From positions 57,016 to 121,015 of the forward strand of contig CAJQUW010007739.1 of the NCBI GenBank assembly GCA_907163375.1: a DNA stretch of 64,000 bases, in the 5' to 3' direction. The position numbers and the translations under genes were made by a program. Shown one piece after another: positions 1-11,447 of this stretch. Source of the DNA: Prostheceraeus crozeri. Its lineage: Eukaryota > Platyhelminthes > Polycladida > Euryleptidae. Every line of letters begins with the position of its first letter. Positions within the stretch are counted from its first letter, which is position 1. Below the pieces are notes generated by a model. That model searched no databases. It was not told the origin of the DNA and was given only the letters and a program-made list of their open reading frames with translations.

Positions 1-155
1 GGATTGACAACAGTTGCTGTCATCGGATTGCCAATCCGAGCAAGATTATTGTGGACTCTGTCTTGCTCCTCTAGCCTGACAAATTCCTCAAATAAATTTC
101 GCGGCCTTAACTGCGGTCCGCGAGGAGAGCTGACTTGACTGTTCGGCGTCTGCAT
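1..155 (-). CDS. N-terminal part of an unknown protein, running off the left edge
   Basis: An ATG at 155-153 opens a frame of 51 codons without a stop that continues past position 1. The peptide begins MQTPNSQVSSPRG and contains an acidic/basic stretch (LFEEFVRLEEQD). I do not recognise the family. A TATA-like box lies 32-39 bp upstream (187-194), which supports this as a true 5' end. The next gene (325-1733) is on the same strand. The frame is short, so chance is not excluded. Confidence 0.4.
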   Translation of the reverse strand, partial: MQTPNSQVSSPRGPQLRPRNLFEEFVRLEEQDRVHNNLARIGNPMTATVVN

Positions 156-186
156 GATTGAAATGAAATGAAATGAGAGGCAGTGG

Positions 187-194
187 TTTATATA
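187..194 (-). promoter_or_regulatory. TATA-like box upstream of the left-edge gene
   Basis: The minus strand reads TATATAAA, 32 bp upstream of the ATG at 155. The same motif in similar context occurs at 2296-2303. Function is inferred from motif and spacing only. Confidence 0.4.
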
Positions 195-324
195 CCCCTC
201 TAACGCGACGCAACGTTCAAGTTGACTGATAGCAGATTCAACTTAATGATAGTATTCGCCAGTCCGAAGACTGCCCAGGGCAAACCGCGTGGAGGTTCTA
301 TCATGTCTTGCCCCTAGGTGGCCC

Positions 325-1733
325 TTAAGAGAGCCGATGGTTCGTTCTCGGGAGTGTCGTGATGGGGTGGTGAAGGCAGGCAAAGATCTGCAATGAAAAT
401 GATATGTATTAGAATAGGATATACTATCTTATTTGCTTTTCACTTACCAAGTTAGTCATCCTTTGGCAGTCTCGCGGGATTCCTGACTGAAAATTTTGTA
501 AATGGCCGCGCATTCTGAGTGTGGCATGTAGGCACTTCTTAGTCGGATGACCATTATAGCAGATTATGCTCTCGTCCAGGCTTTGGTTGACGAGGACTTG
601 ACCGTCCAGATGGTTATCCCGAATAGGGATATGGAACTCAAACATTCTGTCCTCATTCACACGATTCCACTCATTCCTCATGCGCTCCAACTTCGCAAAC
701 GACTCTCTCTCATCACCCTGCCTACTCACACTCCTCTCCAACTCAGCATTCCTCGCTCTCAATACACTCATCTCCTTCATCAACTCCTCATACTTCGACT
801 CTGCCTCTCCCATTCTCCTCTCTGCAGCACTCGTCCTCTTCTCTCGCTCATCATTCTTGTCTTCCAACACTCGCACATTCTCCTTCAACTCTTTCACAAC
901 ACGCCTCATACGGATATTCTCATCTGCCACCTCCTTACATTTCACCTCCTTCATTTTCAGCTCACTCAACTCACTCAACGTTCTCTCATTCACCTTCTTC
1001 AAACTTTCGTACCGATCAACCAACAAAGCATGTGCCGCTTGCTGCGACACATGCTTCTTTTCCATGTCCTCATCCCACCGCGCCGACTGCTTCCGTACCC
1101 CACCACCCTTCACTATTGGGGAAGATGAGCTCTGCGGGGGTCGCTAATAACAATATTGGATACCTCCGACGACGAAGAGATCAACTTCCTCACACGCTTC
1201 CTCACTCGCTCCCTATCCAAATCCACATCATCCTCATCATCACTCTCAAACACTCTCTTCCGCCACTTGTCAGCCTTCAAACCGGCCACAGCATTCTCTA
1301 CCTCATTCTCCACAGCATTCCCACTAGCATTCTCAACAACATTCCCACTAGCATTCTCAACAACATTCCCACTAGCATTCTCAACAACATTCTTGGCCTC
1401 TTTCCCCAACATTCGCTCCTTCTCAGCATTCATCAACTCCACAAATCTCAAATCGGTCACCAACCCTCCTGTGCACTCACCATGCCTCAAATAAAACTCG
1501 GCCTCCTGCCCAACAACCAACAGCACCCTGCACTTCACACAGGCAACCCTACTCAGGATAACCATGTGGTCGGCCCCTGCCTTCTTGATGTGGTCCTTGA
1601 GACCATCTCGGCGGTTAATTCGGCCGCATACACACATTTTAATGTGGAATTTCTTATTTTTGTCATTATTGACCATGGCTGCGATTTTATCGTTAACTGT
1701 AAGATAATGAAATTTGTATAAGTTTGGAATCAT
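325..1733 (-). pseudogene. Zinc-binding, tandem-repeat, coiled-coil protein of unknown function, frameshifted
   Basis: Two abutting minus-strand frames (1733-1113 and 1113-424) form one gene broken by an indel in a C5 run near 1130. The first frame has a Cys/His cluster (CVCG near residue 34, ACVKC, HGEC) that looks zinc-binding, then an octapeptide NVVENASG repeated about 3.5 times, then an acidic/basic linker. The second frame is a long charged coiled coil (roughly 120 residues rich in E, K, R, L). The best start is the Kozak-like ATG at 1676-1674, because a 3' splice site (cttacag) lies at 1697 and a GTAAGC donor at 2254. At the 3' end a GTAAGT donor at 447 and a cattgcag acceptor at 388 give a 60 bp intron and a last exon ending at 325. 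I do not recognise the family. Confidence 0.5.
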
Positions 1734-2445
1734 GTAGCATACAGCCTAAAGCATAACACTTAATGAGGAATGATAGATTTGAGTGTAGGGAGTGGCACTC
1801 GATCCCGTCGACAGCCCGAAGGCCTTGTACTGATCACTAGGGAAGTGAGAGATCTTCCCCGATACCCGCTATTTACAGCTGAAGACAGCATTGTCAATGC
1901 CCCGAAGTGGTAACAGCAACGCCGAGTCAAAGGTAGTGATCAGTAGCTGGGATCTAACCCCTCAAAGCTGCTTTAGACTTAGTTAAATTTCAAATCTGAT
2001 AGCAGATTTGAACTCAGCATACTTGAAAACCTTAGTCTACATGTTAAAACTTTGAAAAAACTAAAAATTAAGAATTTTTAAAAAATTCCGCATTTTACTA
2101 CTCATACTACTTTTAAAAAAAATTATCAGTAGTTAAGACACTATCAAACTCTATCACACAAACTTTGAAGTAAGAAGATAGCTTGCCTACTTCAAAAGAT
2201 AGAGTCCTTTGAAACACCCGATATCGGGAGCTCAGAGCGACGACCGTCGCTTACCTCGTCTTTCGATGAAGTGATGAGACTTACGTTGTCGGGGGTTTAT
2301 ATATGCTCGGAAGAAAACTTAAAATGGCTCTATCTCCGAAAGCATTCATCGTAGCGACATGCGGTTTGTTGCAAACGATTCGTTTCATCATTCTCTATCA
2401 TATGACACCTGAACCATTCTCATATGACCACGGGAAGTTGGTCCG
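1734..2445. other. Upstream region of the coiled-coil gene; no ORF
   Basis: No coding region is recognisable. On the minus strand there is a TATA-like box (2296-2303) and a consensus GTAAGC donor (intron start at 2254) that could pair with the acceptor at 1697, giving a 558 bp 5'-UTR intron. The rest is AT-rich with no repeat that I can see. Confidence 0.35.
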
Positions 2446-2493
2446 TCAGCACATGTCCATGTAACATGCCACAAGTGAAAAAATTCCTAAGTG

Positions 2494-3562
2494 TGAGAGC
2501 TCCAGTGTGGTGAAAATTTTGAAAAATTTAAAACTTCCGAATTTCGACCTGGGACCTTTACCAAAACATTTTTCATCAAATTTCACTGACCACCCCTCCC
2601 CCCTCGTTCTGAGAAATTTCATGAAAAATGTTTTGGTGAAGGTCCCAGGTCGAAATGCCACACTTTGGAAAATTTTCAAAATTTTGTCCATACAAAGTCA
2701 CTCTGACACTTAGGATTTTTTCAGGTGAGCTCCGACCTAAAATCTTGTAAACAGCTCTAACTTTTGAACGGCTGGTCCGATTGACTCGCGGCAAAAATGT
2801 CGTCGAGCAGTTTTTTCTCCTCTTTCAAACGAGTAGCTGTAAGACAAAATCCGTCCACTAGAACCAAAGTTAGAAGATTGCTGTCGGGGGGGGGGTCAGT
2901 GAAATTTGATGAAAAATGTTTTGGTGAAGGTCCCAGGTCGAAATGACACACTTTGGAAAATTTTCAAAATTTTACCAATACAAAGTCACTCTGACACAGG
3001 ATTTTTTCAGGTGAGCTCCGATCTAAAATCTTGTAACAGCTCTAACTTTTGAACGGCTGGTCCGATTGACTCGCGGCAAAAATGTCGTCGAGCAGTTTTT
3101 TCTCCTCTTTCAAACGAGTAGCTGTAAGACAAAATCCGTCCACTAGAACCAAAGTTAGAAGATTGCTGTCGGGGGGTGGGGGGTCAGTGAAATTTGATGA
3201 AAAATGTTTTGGTGAAGGTCCCAGGTCGAAATGACACACTTTGGAAAATTTTCAAAATTTTGTCCATACAAAGTCACTCTGACACTTAGGATTTTTTCAG
3301 GTGAGTTCCGACCTAAAATCTTGTAACAGCTCTAACTTTTGAACGGCTGGTCCGATTGACTCGCGGCAAAAATGTCGTCGAGCAGTTTTTTCTCCTCTTT
3401 CAAACGAGTAGCTGTAAGACAAATCCGTCCACTAAAACCAAAGTTAGAAGATTGCTGTCGGGGGGGGGGGTCAGTGAAATTTGATGAAAAATGTTTTGGT
3501 GAAGGTCCCAGGTCAAAATGACACACTTTGGAAAATTTTCAAAATTTTACCCATACAAAGCC
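2494..3562. repeat. Left block of ~290 bp tandem satellite, with an inverted partial copy at its left edge
   Basis: Successive units begin with the same motif (cactttggaaaattttcaaa) at about 2661, 2950, 3237 and 3528, spacings of 287-291 bp. Each unit includes a poly-G tract, the text aacggctggtccgattgact, and a stretch open on the minus strand for 64-65 codons, which is a by-product of the repeat. At 2494-2600 a partial copy lies in inverted orientation, facing the array. The last unit is cut at 3562, where Polinton polymerase coding sequence begins. Confidence 0.9.
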
Positions 3563-6500
3563 TTATCAAACAACGTGTGTGTCAACGCAAAGCGGCGTCA
3601 ATCTCCGGAGGTGAAGTTGATTCTGACGATGACATCTCCTTTCCTTGCGATTTGTGCCCTCTTTCTTTTGATAGTCACTTTCAGCGATCTTCGCACAGAC
3701 TTCAACACACGCATGCAAATGATCACTACACCAACGGTACCCCTACCATCTCCCTCATTAATGTTTCACATAATAATTTAGTACGCGACTACTGCATGGA
3801 GTCCAATACTCAAATAGTAGATTTTCCTGAGTGGCTCCTTCAAAATTCTAACATTATCGAAGCGCTCTTCAACAATTTAGACAATTTTAGAATGAAGGCG
3901 CTCATCTACCTTAAACTAAAATATACTAAGATAGATTTTCAAACGGGTCAAGTGACGGAGAGAATACAGTTTCATGTTCCTTCCTCTTCCACAACCGAAG
4001 TTGTAGACTGCGAGTCTTGGCTAAATTTTCACATTCAATGTTTAAAATCAAATGTAGATAAATTCAATCAACGCGACAGCGCTCTCATTTTTGATGGTGT
4101 GGACTCAGCCATATTCAAAATTTCCCTATAAGAAAGTCATGCAGCTCGAGGCACATTTAAACTACCAAAAACGTTGTATAATAAGAAAGCTGTCATCAAT
4201 GTCGATTGTAAATCACAGTGTTTCAAATATGCAGTCCTACCCATCCTACAATATAATGATATCAACGCGCACCGAGATCGCACCTATAGCTATAGACAGT
4301 GGGAGGATGAACTAGACTTTGAAGGTTGTGATAGTAACAACATGAAAATCAAACATGTAGAAACGTTCGAAAAACATAATAAGATTAAAATTGTCGTTCA
4401 CGTGTGGGAGAAGGGGTTGAAGGGTGCCCGCTATAATTCACGTTCAACTTGTTATGAACGTGTAGTCAACCTCTTATTAGTAAAACAAGATGATAGCGAG
4501 GAATGGCACTACTGTGGTATACCCAAAATCTCTCGCTTGTACACTCACTTGGGGCACTCTAAAAGAGGTGAACATTTTGTATGCGACCGCTGCATCCGCT
4601 CCTTTTGGAGTAAAGATAAATTTGAAACTATGAATGGTGCAAGCGAGGTAAATTACAAATGGAACGCATGCCCAAAGATAAAATATTTTCACATAGGGAT
4701 AATGGTGACGAATTAAGTCCCCTGCGTGTCATTTACGCAGACATAGAATGCTACATTGATGATATCATCCACAAGCCAGCAGCCATATCCTGCTATGAAG
4801 TATGGCATGACCACTTTAGGAATAGACAAAACAAAATGCATACTTGGCAAGGTGAAGATTGCATTTCAAAATTTCTAGAATTTCTCGATAAAGCTGCTAA
4901 ATTTCAACAATCATATGATTCCCAATTGCAGCGTAAGTCACTACATATGTCAGATGAAGACAAACAAAAATTTGAAAGTTGCACATCGTGCCCTAAATGT
5001 CATAAAACGTTTGATGACGATAAAATTAAGAAAGTGCGTGATCATGATCACATCACTGGTAAATTTAGAAACGCACTCTGCTCCAAATGTAACTTTTCAC
5101 TTAGGTTGCGACGTCGTGTACTACCCGTCATTTTTCATAACTTTAAGGGCTATGACAGTCATATGCTCATAAAAGGAGGGTTGAGCCAGATGAAATCGTG
5201 GCAGTTTAATGTAATAGCGCAAACGAGAGAAAAATTCATGGCAATGACAGCAAAAGTACCAGTAGATAAAACTAAAGAAAATAAGACAGACAGTCTTCTT
5301 CGAAATAAAATTTTTAGATTTATTCCAAGTCATGTCAGCGTCACTAGCTTCTCTCGTTCGAAATCTCAAGTTTCTTCCCCATAGTCAAACTTTGAAGAAA
5401 CACTATCCAAACTTAACGGATGAAATAATCACTCGCAAAGGAGTCTTTCCCTATGCGTATTTTAGCTCAATGTCTAAACTAAATGAAACAACCCTTCCTT
5501 CCATTGACAAATTCCAAAACGATTTGACGGGTCAAGATTGTCCAGTAGAAGATTATGAACATGCTCAAGAGGCATGGTTAAAATTTGATTGTAAAACGTT
5601 TGGCGATTATATGATCGCTTACTTAGAATTAGATGTCATTTTGCTGGCTGATGTCTTTCAGGAATTTCGACGAGTGGCATTAGAAGAAGACAAATTAGAT
5701 CCTGTCCACTTTGTCAGTCTACCAGCCATGTCCTTTAAATCAGCCTTTAAAATGACTGGTGAGACCATTCATCTCTTACAAGACCCGGAGATGTATAATA
5801 TATTTGAGCGCGGAATACGCGGTGGTCTCACATTTGTAAATAAACATCATATAAAATCTGAAACAGTAGGTGATGATCATATCCACCTAAAGTACTATGA
5901 CCAAAATAATTTATGTCGCAGTTCACTGTCTAAACCACTACCTCATTCCGAGTTTAGTTGGTTAAATCAAGATGAGCTTGAGTATTACTCCAACCCTTCA
6001 AACATACTGAAGATTCCAGATGAAGGTGATTGGGGATATTATTTTGAAGTGGATTTGATTTATCCGAATAGCATTAAAAATAAAACTGCTGATTTCCCAC
6101 TCGCACCTGAATCTGGTGAAGTGACTGAAGATATGTTTTCACCATTCATGTCACAATTTCATAATAACTTAACAGAGTGTGGACAGCCAAGGTACAAACC
6201 ATGCCGCAAACTTTTACTCACCCAATATGATAAGAAAAATTATCTCGTACACTTCTGCATACTAAAATTCTATTTAGAAATGGGCATGCTTCTAAAGTCA
6301 GTTCACCGCATTATCAAATTTAGACAGAAAGCCTTCCTCAAACCCTACATAGATAGTAACAGTCAAAAACGTGCACTCGCCCAAAATAATTTTGAAAAGG
6401 ATTTATATAAATATAAGAATAACAATCTTTTCGGAAAGACCATGGAGGATGTTAGAAAACGTATGAACTACAAACTAGTCGTTGATGAACAAAAATATCA

Positions 6501-7248
6501 CAAATTGACCTCATCACCTCTTTTCATTGATAGAGACATCATCGATGAGGATCTTGTAGGTGTTAAAATGATAAAATCAGAAGTTGAGTTGTGCAAACCC
6601 ATCTATATTGGGCAAGCCGTTTTAGATTATTCCAAGCTTGAAATGTATCAACTCTTCTACAAAATATTAAAACCTTGCCCTCTCGTAAAAGTGGTTCGCT
6701 TGCTGGGTGGTGATAAAGATAGTTTCTTTTTAGGAATTACCACTCAAAAAGATTTAAATTTTAATGAAGTAGGCAAGTCATTAGAAAAATATTTCGATAC
6801 ATCTAACTACAATCCCAGTCATCCACTCTATTCCATACAGAATAAAGCCAAACTTGGTTGTTTTAAGGATGAAACAGCAGGAAAGGAAATAGATGAAATG
6901 ATTCTCCTCCGTCCTAAAATGTATTCCATGAAATTAAAAGAATGTGCAGATAGTATTAAGCGTGCTAAAGGTATATCAAAATCCATTGTTCACAAAATGA
7001 AACATCGGTCCTATAAGAAGGCCTATAAAAATAAAACGATAACGTTTGTCAATATGAAAATCTTAAAATCTCAAGTTCATACTGTGAAAACGCACACGTT
7101 CAAGAAACGAGCGCTTTCAGCATGGGAGGATAAGAGGTGTTGGATAGGACATAACACATCTCTTCCACATGGACATCCTGACACAAACATACCTCCACCC
7201 AAAAGAATAAAACTCACGCTACCACATTCAGGAGATGTATTGACATAA
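3563..7248 (+). pseudogene. polB: Polinton protein-primed DNA polymerase B (pPolB), broken
   Basis: This encodes the replicative DNA polymerase of the Polinton. Order of parts: a C2H2 zinc finger (CDLCPLSF...H...H, about 3643-3705), a conserved N-terminal domain, a zinc-knuckle region, Exo I with YADIECY (about 4737), a Cys/His exonuclease region with VRDHDHITGKF (about 5034), palm motif A region (EVDLIYP), motif B (NNLFGKTMEDVRKR) and motif C as GGDKDS, near 6708. Three breaks are visible: an in-frame TAA at 4129-4131, a frameshift between 4659 and 4716, and a second frameshift around 5290-5330 in an A/T run. The 5' end fuses directly to satellite at 3562/3563, so the true start is lost. The gene is convergent with the next gene at 7428. 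Family identity is certain; activity is not expected. Confidence 0.93.
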
Positions 7249-7406
7249 TCAACTTTAACTCAGTATTTTGATGTTGCTTTTTGTAGATATACATGGTTGT
7301 TTTATGTATCGCATGAGTTCGTTTCTTCCTTGTGAATATATGCCTACAGTCAGCCCATTCCCCCTTTATCTGTGAAAAGACTTTTTCATGCACATATTTT
7401 TATTTC

Positions 7407-7412
7407 AATAAA
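7407..7412 (+). terminator. Polyadenylation signal AATAAA after pPolB
   Basis: AATAAA lies 159 bp after the pPolB stop, in the 180 bp gap between two convergent genes. Confidence 0.4.
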
Positions 7413-7427
7413 CATATCACAATGACT

Positions 7428-8978
7428 TCACTTTGTTTTCCGAAACACTAAAGTTACGAGAGATTTAGTATCTTTCACATGGATGCACTCTTGTAAACCA
7501 TTGGTAATTTTGATAGCAATAGAGGGTATAGTTTGTTTGACGACGGGATGATAGAAAATAGATTCAAACATCTTCTCGACTATTCCATATGAAGCGTCTT
7601 TATCATGAATGAAATCACGTAAAATGTATTCTTTTTTCTCACCAACAGAAATAGGAAGAATAAAATTACTTTGAATGTAAAGGTGCTGTTCATGTTTATC
7701 AAGTGTCATTGGTGTTTCTATACCAATCGTATGCGCAGCAGTAAACACAGTTTGTAGCATTGAAAAACCAAAGAGTTTTTTCAAATTTTTACTCAATTGA
7801 CATTGAATGTCATCACCCAGTTTCAGAACAACGCGTTGATTTTTAATTGAAAACGAAATGTGGTGTGTCTTTACATCATATTTACTTTTCATCACATGCT
7901 TCAACTTCTGTTGTATATAAGGATTTACTACATAAATGAAGCTTTCAACTGTATGATATAGACGCGGCATTATATTGATAGCAACTTTAGATTCTTGGTA
8001 AGACTGGTAAATTTTCTTGATGCGATCACCATAGATGTCAACCCACCATTCATCATTAACTGAATCAGCTTTAGTGTGATATGCATGAGAAGCATACACC
8101 ACACCGCTTCCAATAATAGGGGTTGGATGTCTTACAAAATGACGCAAGGTTGGAGAGAAATAAACTGTAAGTTTGTCATTATATTTCTGAATAACCAACT
8201 TATTTTTGTCCACCATAATTTTCTCTCCATACTTCTTACCCACAGTCTCATTCCATCGTTTTACTAACTCAATAAGTGATAAAGGTTGAACACCACGCTT
8301 TTTCAAAATGATGCGTTCTTCGCATTCTACAACATCTTCATCAAATATTTTAAATTTATAATGAAATTTGTTGATTCGATTTGAATAAACTTTTTTAACA
8401 TTTGCAGTAGCAATTGACGTTAGATGTAGTCCATGACCAAAACCGAGATGTGGATAGAATTCATTATCCAACCTCAGTGTAAGACCTTTAGTAAAAGAAT
8501 GAAAGCGAAGGAACTGTCTCCCACTCCAATGATAGATAGTAAACTCATAAACTTTCTGATCCTTATTCTTCATGATGGAAGTATTACCACTGTTGAATGC
8601 CTTAATAATTTTCTCATTCCCAAATGGACCATAATAATTTGATTTTATCTGAATCCATTCATAGTTCCACTTTCCATCTGACGTTAAATTGTATGGGAAC
8701 TGGAATGCATTATTCATCGTTATTCCATCATGGGTGCGAGGAGTCAATATCATTTCTTCCAAATCATTCACATTCTGAATATTGCTATCATAGTAAATAC
8801 TAGAAACGCCAACCTCCCATTCACCTTCTAAATGTAGTGGGCGATTTAATTCTACTCGATAGTCTGATGGTTCATTTTTGGGAAATTTATTCATAGAAGC
8901 ATTACTGGGCAAGTAGATTAGAAACGAGTCCTTATTTTCACTTTCCATATTATTCACATTGGAAAAATATATTAGCAT
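7428..8978 (-). CDS. Polinton structural-type protein, copy A (intact)
   Basis: A 516-residue uninterrupted protein. It belongs with the gene at 8988-11412: both start with a SFxxxLxSNxxxxxF-type segment and carry the signature LEGEWEVGV / LNGKWEVGV about 50 residues in, and both end with a basic beta-strand-like tail (LVTLVFRKTK versus SITLHFRMKS). I know this pattern from Polinton-associated proteins of other invertebrates. Its role is not established to me; a minor capsid, vertex or fibre-type virion protein is plausible given the neighbours. Start ATG at 8978; a second ATG eleven codons in (8948) is also possible. This is one of the few genes of the element with no lesion. Confidence 0.7.
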   Translation of the reverse strand: MLIYFSNVNNMESENKDSFLIYLPSNASMNKFPKNEPSDYRVELNRPLHLEGEWEVGVSSIYYDSNIQNVNDLEEMILTPRTHDGITMNNAFQFPYNLTSDGKWNYEWIQIKSNYYGPFGNEKIIKAFNSGNTSIMKNKDQKVYEFTIYHWSGRQFLRFHSFTKGLTLRLDNEFYPHLGFGHGLHLTSIATANVKKVYSNRINKFHYKFKIFDEDVVECEERIILKKRGVQPLSLIELVKRWNETVGKKYGEKIMVDKNKLVIQKYNDKLTVYFSPTLRHFVRHPTPIIGSGVVYASHAYHTKADSVNDEWWVDIYGDRIKKIYQSYQESKVAINIMPRLYHTVESFIYVVNPYIQQKLKHVMKSKYDVKTHHISFSIKNQRVVLKLGDDIQCQLSKNLKKLFGFSMLQTVFTAAHTIGIETPMTLDKHEQHLYIQSNFILPISVGEKKEYILRDFIHDKDASYGIVEKMFESIFYHPVVKQTIPSIAIKITNGLQECIHVKDTKSLVTLVFRKTK

Positions 8979-9235
8979 ACTTTTGCATTAACTCTTCATT
9001 CGGAAATGGAGTGTGATACTTGTCACAGCATCTTTATGAAAAGGAATCAACGCACCAGCATCGTCATAAATTGCAATATCAATTTGTGGGATGTAGTTTG
9101 ATTTCAGCTTTGTATAATGCACTTTCTTGAAAGTATGCTCAGATAAAATACTGCACCTTTTTGGCTGGTATGGTATCATTGCTAGCAATGGAGCTTCAAC
9201 ATCTCCCACACGTACATCTTCACCAATATTGGAAT

Positions 9236-10254
9236 CATAGACATCGGATAACATTATTAGGACTAGACTGGACACAGCTGATTTCCCGTGGCCTTTAAAG
9301 CCGTTCGGTAGCGACATGGAAATATTGTTTGTATAAAACAATTATGACAACGAGAGAATTTAAAATTTCGATAACCACGTGTCTCTTATCAGCTGAGAGA
9401 GAGTAGAGATGAGGAGATATTGCATCGTCCATAATTGCAGACTTAAATACTCCGAATTGCCAACAGCAGAAGACATTTCATTTCACAGGTAATTGCAAAT
9501 GAACAGCCTATCTTTAATCTCTTGATAATAAAATTTTTTACGTACACACTGTTGTAATAAATCTTTTTTCATTGTACTCGGGAAAACTCGCCCTTCGCGC
9601 TCACAAGAAATGGTGTAAAATAGTGCTTTTTGCCCGAAGTGGCCAGGAAAAATCCCAGTTATTCCGGGTGCTGCTTATCTTTAGCCGGGACGCTCGAAGT
9701 TCACAAAATGATTAATGAGACGCCATATCTCAGTTCTGGTGAATAATCTGTATAAGTGATAGAGTCAGGAGTAATACCAAACCGATTATGAAGTCCATTT
9801 CTGAAAATGTTTCATTTATCTTACTGCCATGTTAATGTCTTTCTGCTTATTTCTTAGTTCGGCTTAAGAACATCTATAAAAATTTTTGCTGGAATCTTTA
9901 AGGTTGGTAATGAATTTGTCCTCTTACAATCCACTCGTACAAACACAAGCAAAAGGTTTGGTAGTGTCACACTTTTCTCGATTTCATTTTCGATCTATCT
10001 TTTCAAGATTGGAGTAATTTCAAGGCACATTATCTTGGATTTTCAAAAGAAAGCATTCTACAGCCAGAAGAAATTTAATAAAAATTTCGCTAATTTAAAA
10101 ATTGCGCTACTATTTGTTTACACAAATAGCATAGTAAAACAATTTTTCAGAATTAAAGCCACTCGGTAGCGACATCCGCTTGTGGCCATCAGCTGATAGT
10201 GTATTAAATAGGCGCTTTCCGGTCTAGTCCTAATAATGTTATCCGATGTCTATG
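9236..10254. mobile_element. Non-autonomous P-superfamily element with 8 bp target duplication
   Basis: The ends are inverted copies of about 36 bp beginning CATAGACATCGGATAACATT. Direct 8 bp repeats attggaat flank it (9228-9235 and 10255-10262). A subterminal 23 bp direct repeat with two mismatches lies at 9295-9317 and 10153-10175. The 8 bp duplication and CA-start ends fit P or hAT families. A THAP-like first exon at 9409-9488 points to the P superfamily. No further transposase coding is seen, so it is non-autonomous. Its ends differ from those of the larger P-type element at 26359-30847. Confidence 0.85.
9409..9488 (+). pseudogene. Orphan first exon of a THAP-domain transposase
   Basis: ATG at 9409 opens 26 codons beginning MRRYCIVHNC and ending near ISFHR, followed directly by the donor GTAATT at 9489. 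The CxxxxC spacing followed by SFHR is the classical start of a THAP zinc finger. No matching downstream exon is visible inside the 1019 bp element. It resembles the THAP start at 26708 in layout but is only distantly similar in sequence. Confidence 0.6.
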
Positions 10255-11447
10255 ATTGGAATATATCTGAAAATAGTTAATACGACGCGATAGTGACATG
10301 TCTGCGCTAGCTTTGGTTACAGTACCACTTTTAAAGATATTTTGATCAAAACCCAAAATGTCCATTAGAGTTTTATCCATAATTAGTTCAATACCTTTTC
10401 CATTTATAGTGAGAGACAAAACACCTTCTATTTTAGAAAATGAAATTTGTTGGTCATTAATCACTTCATTTAAATAATCTACAACCAATTTAACTGAAGT
10501 AATAATGCGAGACATCAACACTCTTGTTTCATGTAAGACACCACCAAAAGGCTCTACACACTTTCTGTATAAAGATACGACCCATTCTGTATCAAATTGA
10601 TTTGACCTTTCACATGGTAAATGTTGCATATCAAATTTTCCATGAACAGCTGCAGACCGATGTCGTAAGAACTGATGAAAATCTTTTGAACAAACTAATA
10701 CTAGATCATCATCATTTAATTTACTTATTGCAATATGATTATATGATTTGATATAAGTCAATGTTGCCACTTGTTTACCATCAACTCGAAGGAGATAATT
10801 AAATTTCTTCAAGAATGTTTCAGGAGTCATGTTTGCCTTTCTTGGCTTAATCACAATCTTCTTCACCAACGTCTTCTCATTTTTTGGAATAAGATCTACA
10901 TAATAAGCTTCCTCTCGATATATTAACTGTTTATGACCACTTGGGTGGTAATTAACGTTATAATTATCATAGCTTGTTAAGGCGCTAGCGAGGTAACCTA
11001 AATCATTTCTTAAACTTGGACTTAAACCAACAATCCAATCTTTCTCAACTACATGATGTACATAATTATGATCATCATTGTGCGGAGTAAATTGGGCAAT
11101 ATGTTTACACGCTTTATTCAAGAAATCATATATAAACTTTTTACATGATAAGAGATCTTTCTTTGGCCACTGTGGAATGTATACTCGGCAGCCCTTTTCA
11201 CATTGGTAAGCAGCTGTGCGTCTCATATTAATAGTCATCACCTCATGATCAAAAGTATAGACACAGTTGCTATGAACAAGTTGAGTGACACCCACTTCCC
11301 ACTTTCCATTTAGCTGTTGTGCATGATCAATGGGAGTAGAAAAGAGTGCGGCTCGATTACTAGCAAATCTATTTGCAGCCGCATTGCTAAGCGAAATATG
11401 ATAAAACGACATTTTGATATTGCTGATCTGCGGCTTTGCATAACATC

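Larger units (their letters stand above)
8988..11412 (-). pseudogene. Polinton structural-type protein, copy B, split by a P-type insertion
   Basis: The N-terminal part runs from ATG 11412 to about 10255 and the C-terminal part from 9227 to 8988. Between them sits a 1019 bp element (9236-10254) with an 8 bp target duplication. Counting the duplication once, the two coding parts total 1398 bp, exactly 466 codons, and the frame is the same on both sides, so the insertion is the only visible lesion. The protein (about 465 residues) is a paralogue of copy A at 7428-8978 and carries LNGKWEVGV near residue 34 and the tail SITLHFRMKS. The run-on end of the N-terminal frame (10204-10254) is transposon sequence. 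Its ATG lies only 35 bp from the divergent ATG at 11448. Confidence 0.8.

Noticed and set aside
547-1721. Plus-strand frames antisense to the coiled-coil gene
   Set aside because: Compositions rich in Leu/His/Ser/Thr mirror the Lys/Glu-rich coiled coil on the other strand; they are shadows.
2757-3526. Repeated minus-strand 64-65 codon frames (also at 21211-21402) that read almost the same protein
   Set aside because: They are the same satellite unit repeated; the frame is open by chance in each copy and has no start context or protein features.
9236-10254. An inversion inside the Polinton gene, suggested by the two inverted 36 bp segments
   Set aside because: The 8 bp direct repeats outside the segments and the preserved reading frame across them fit a transposon insertion instead.
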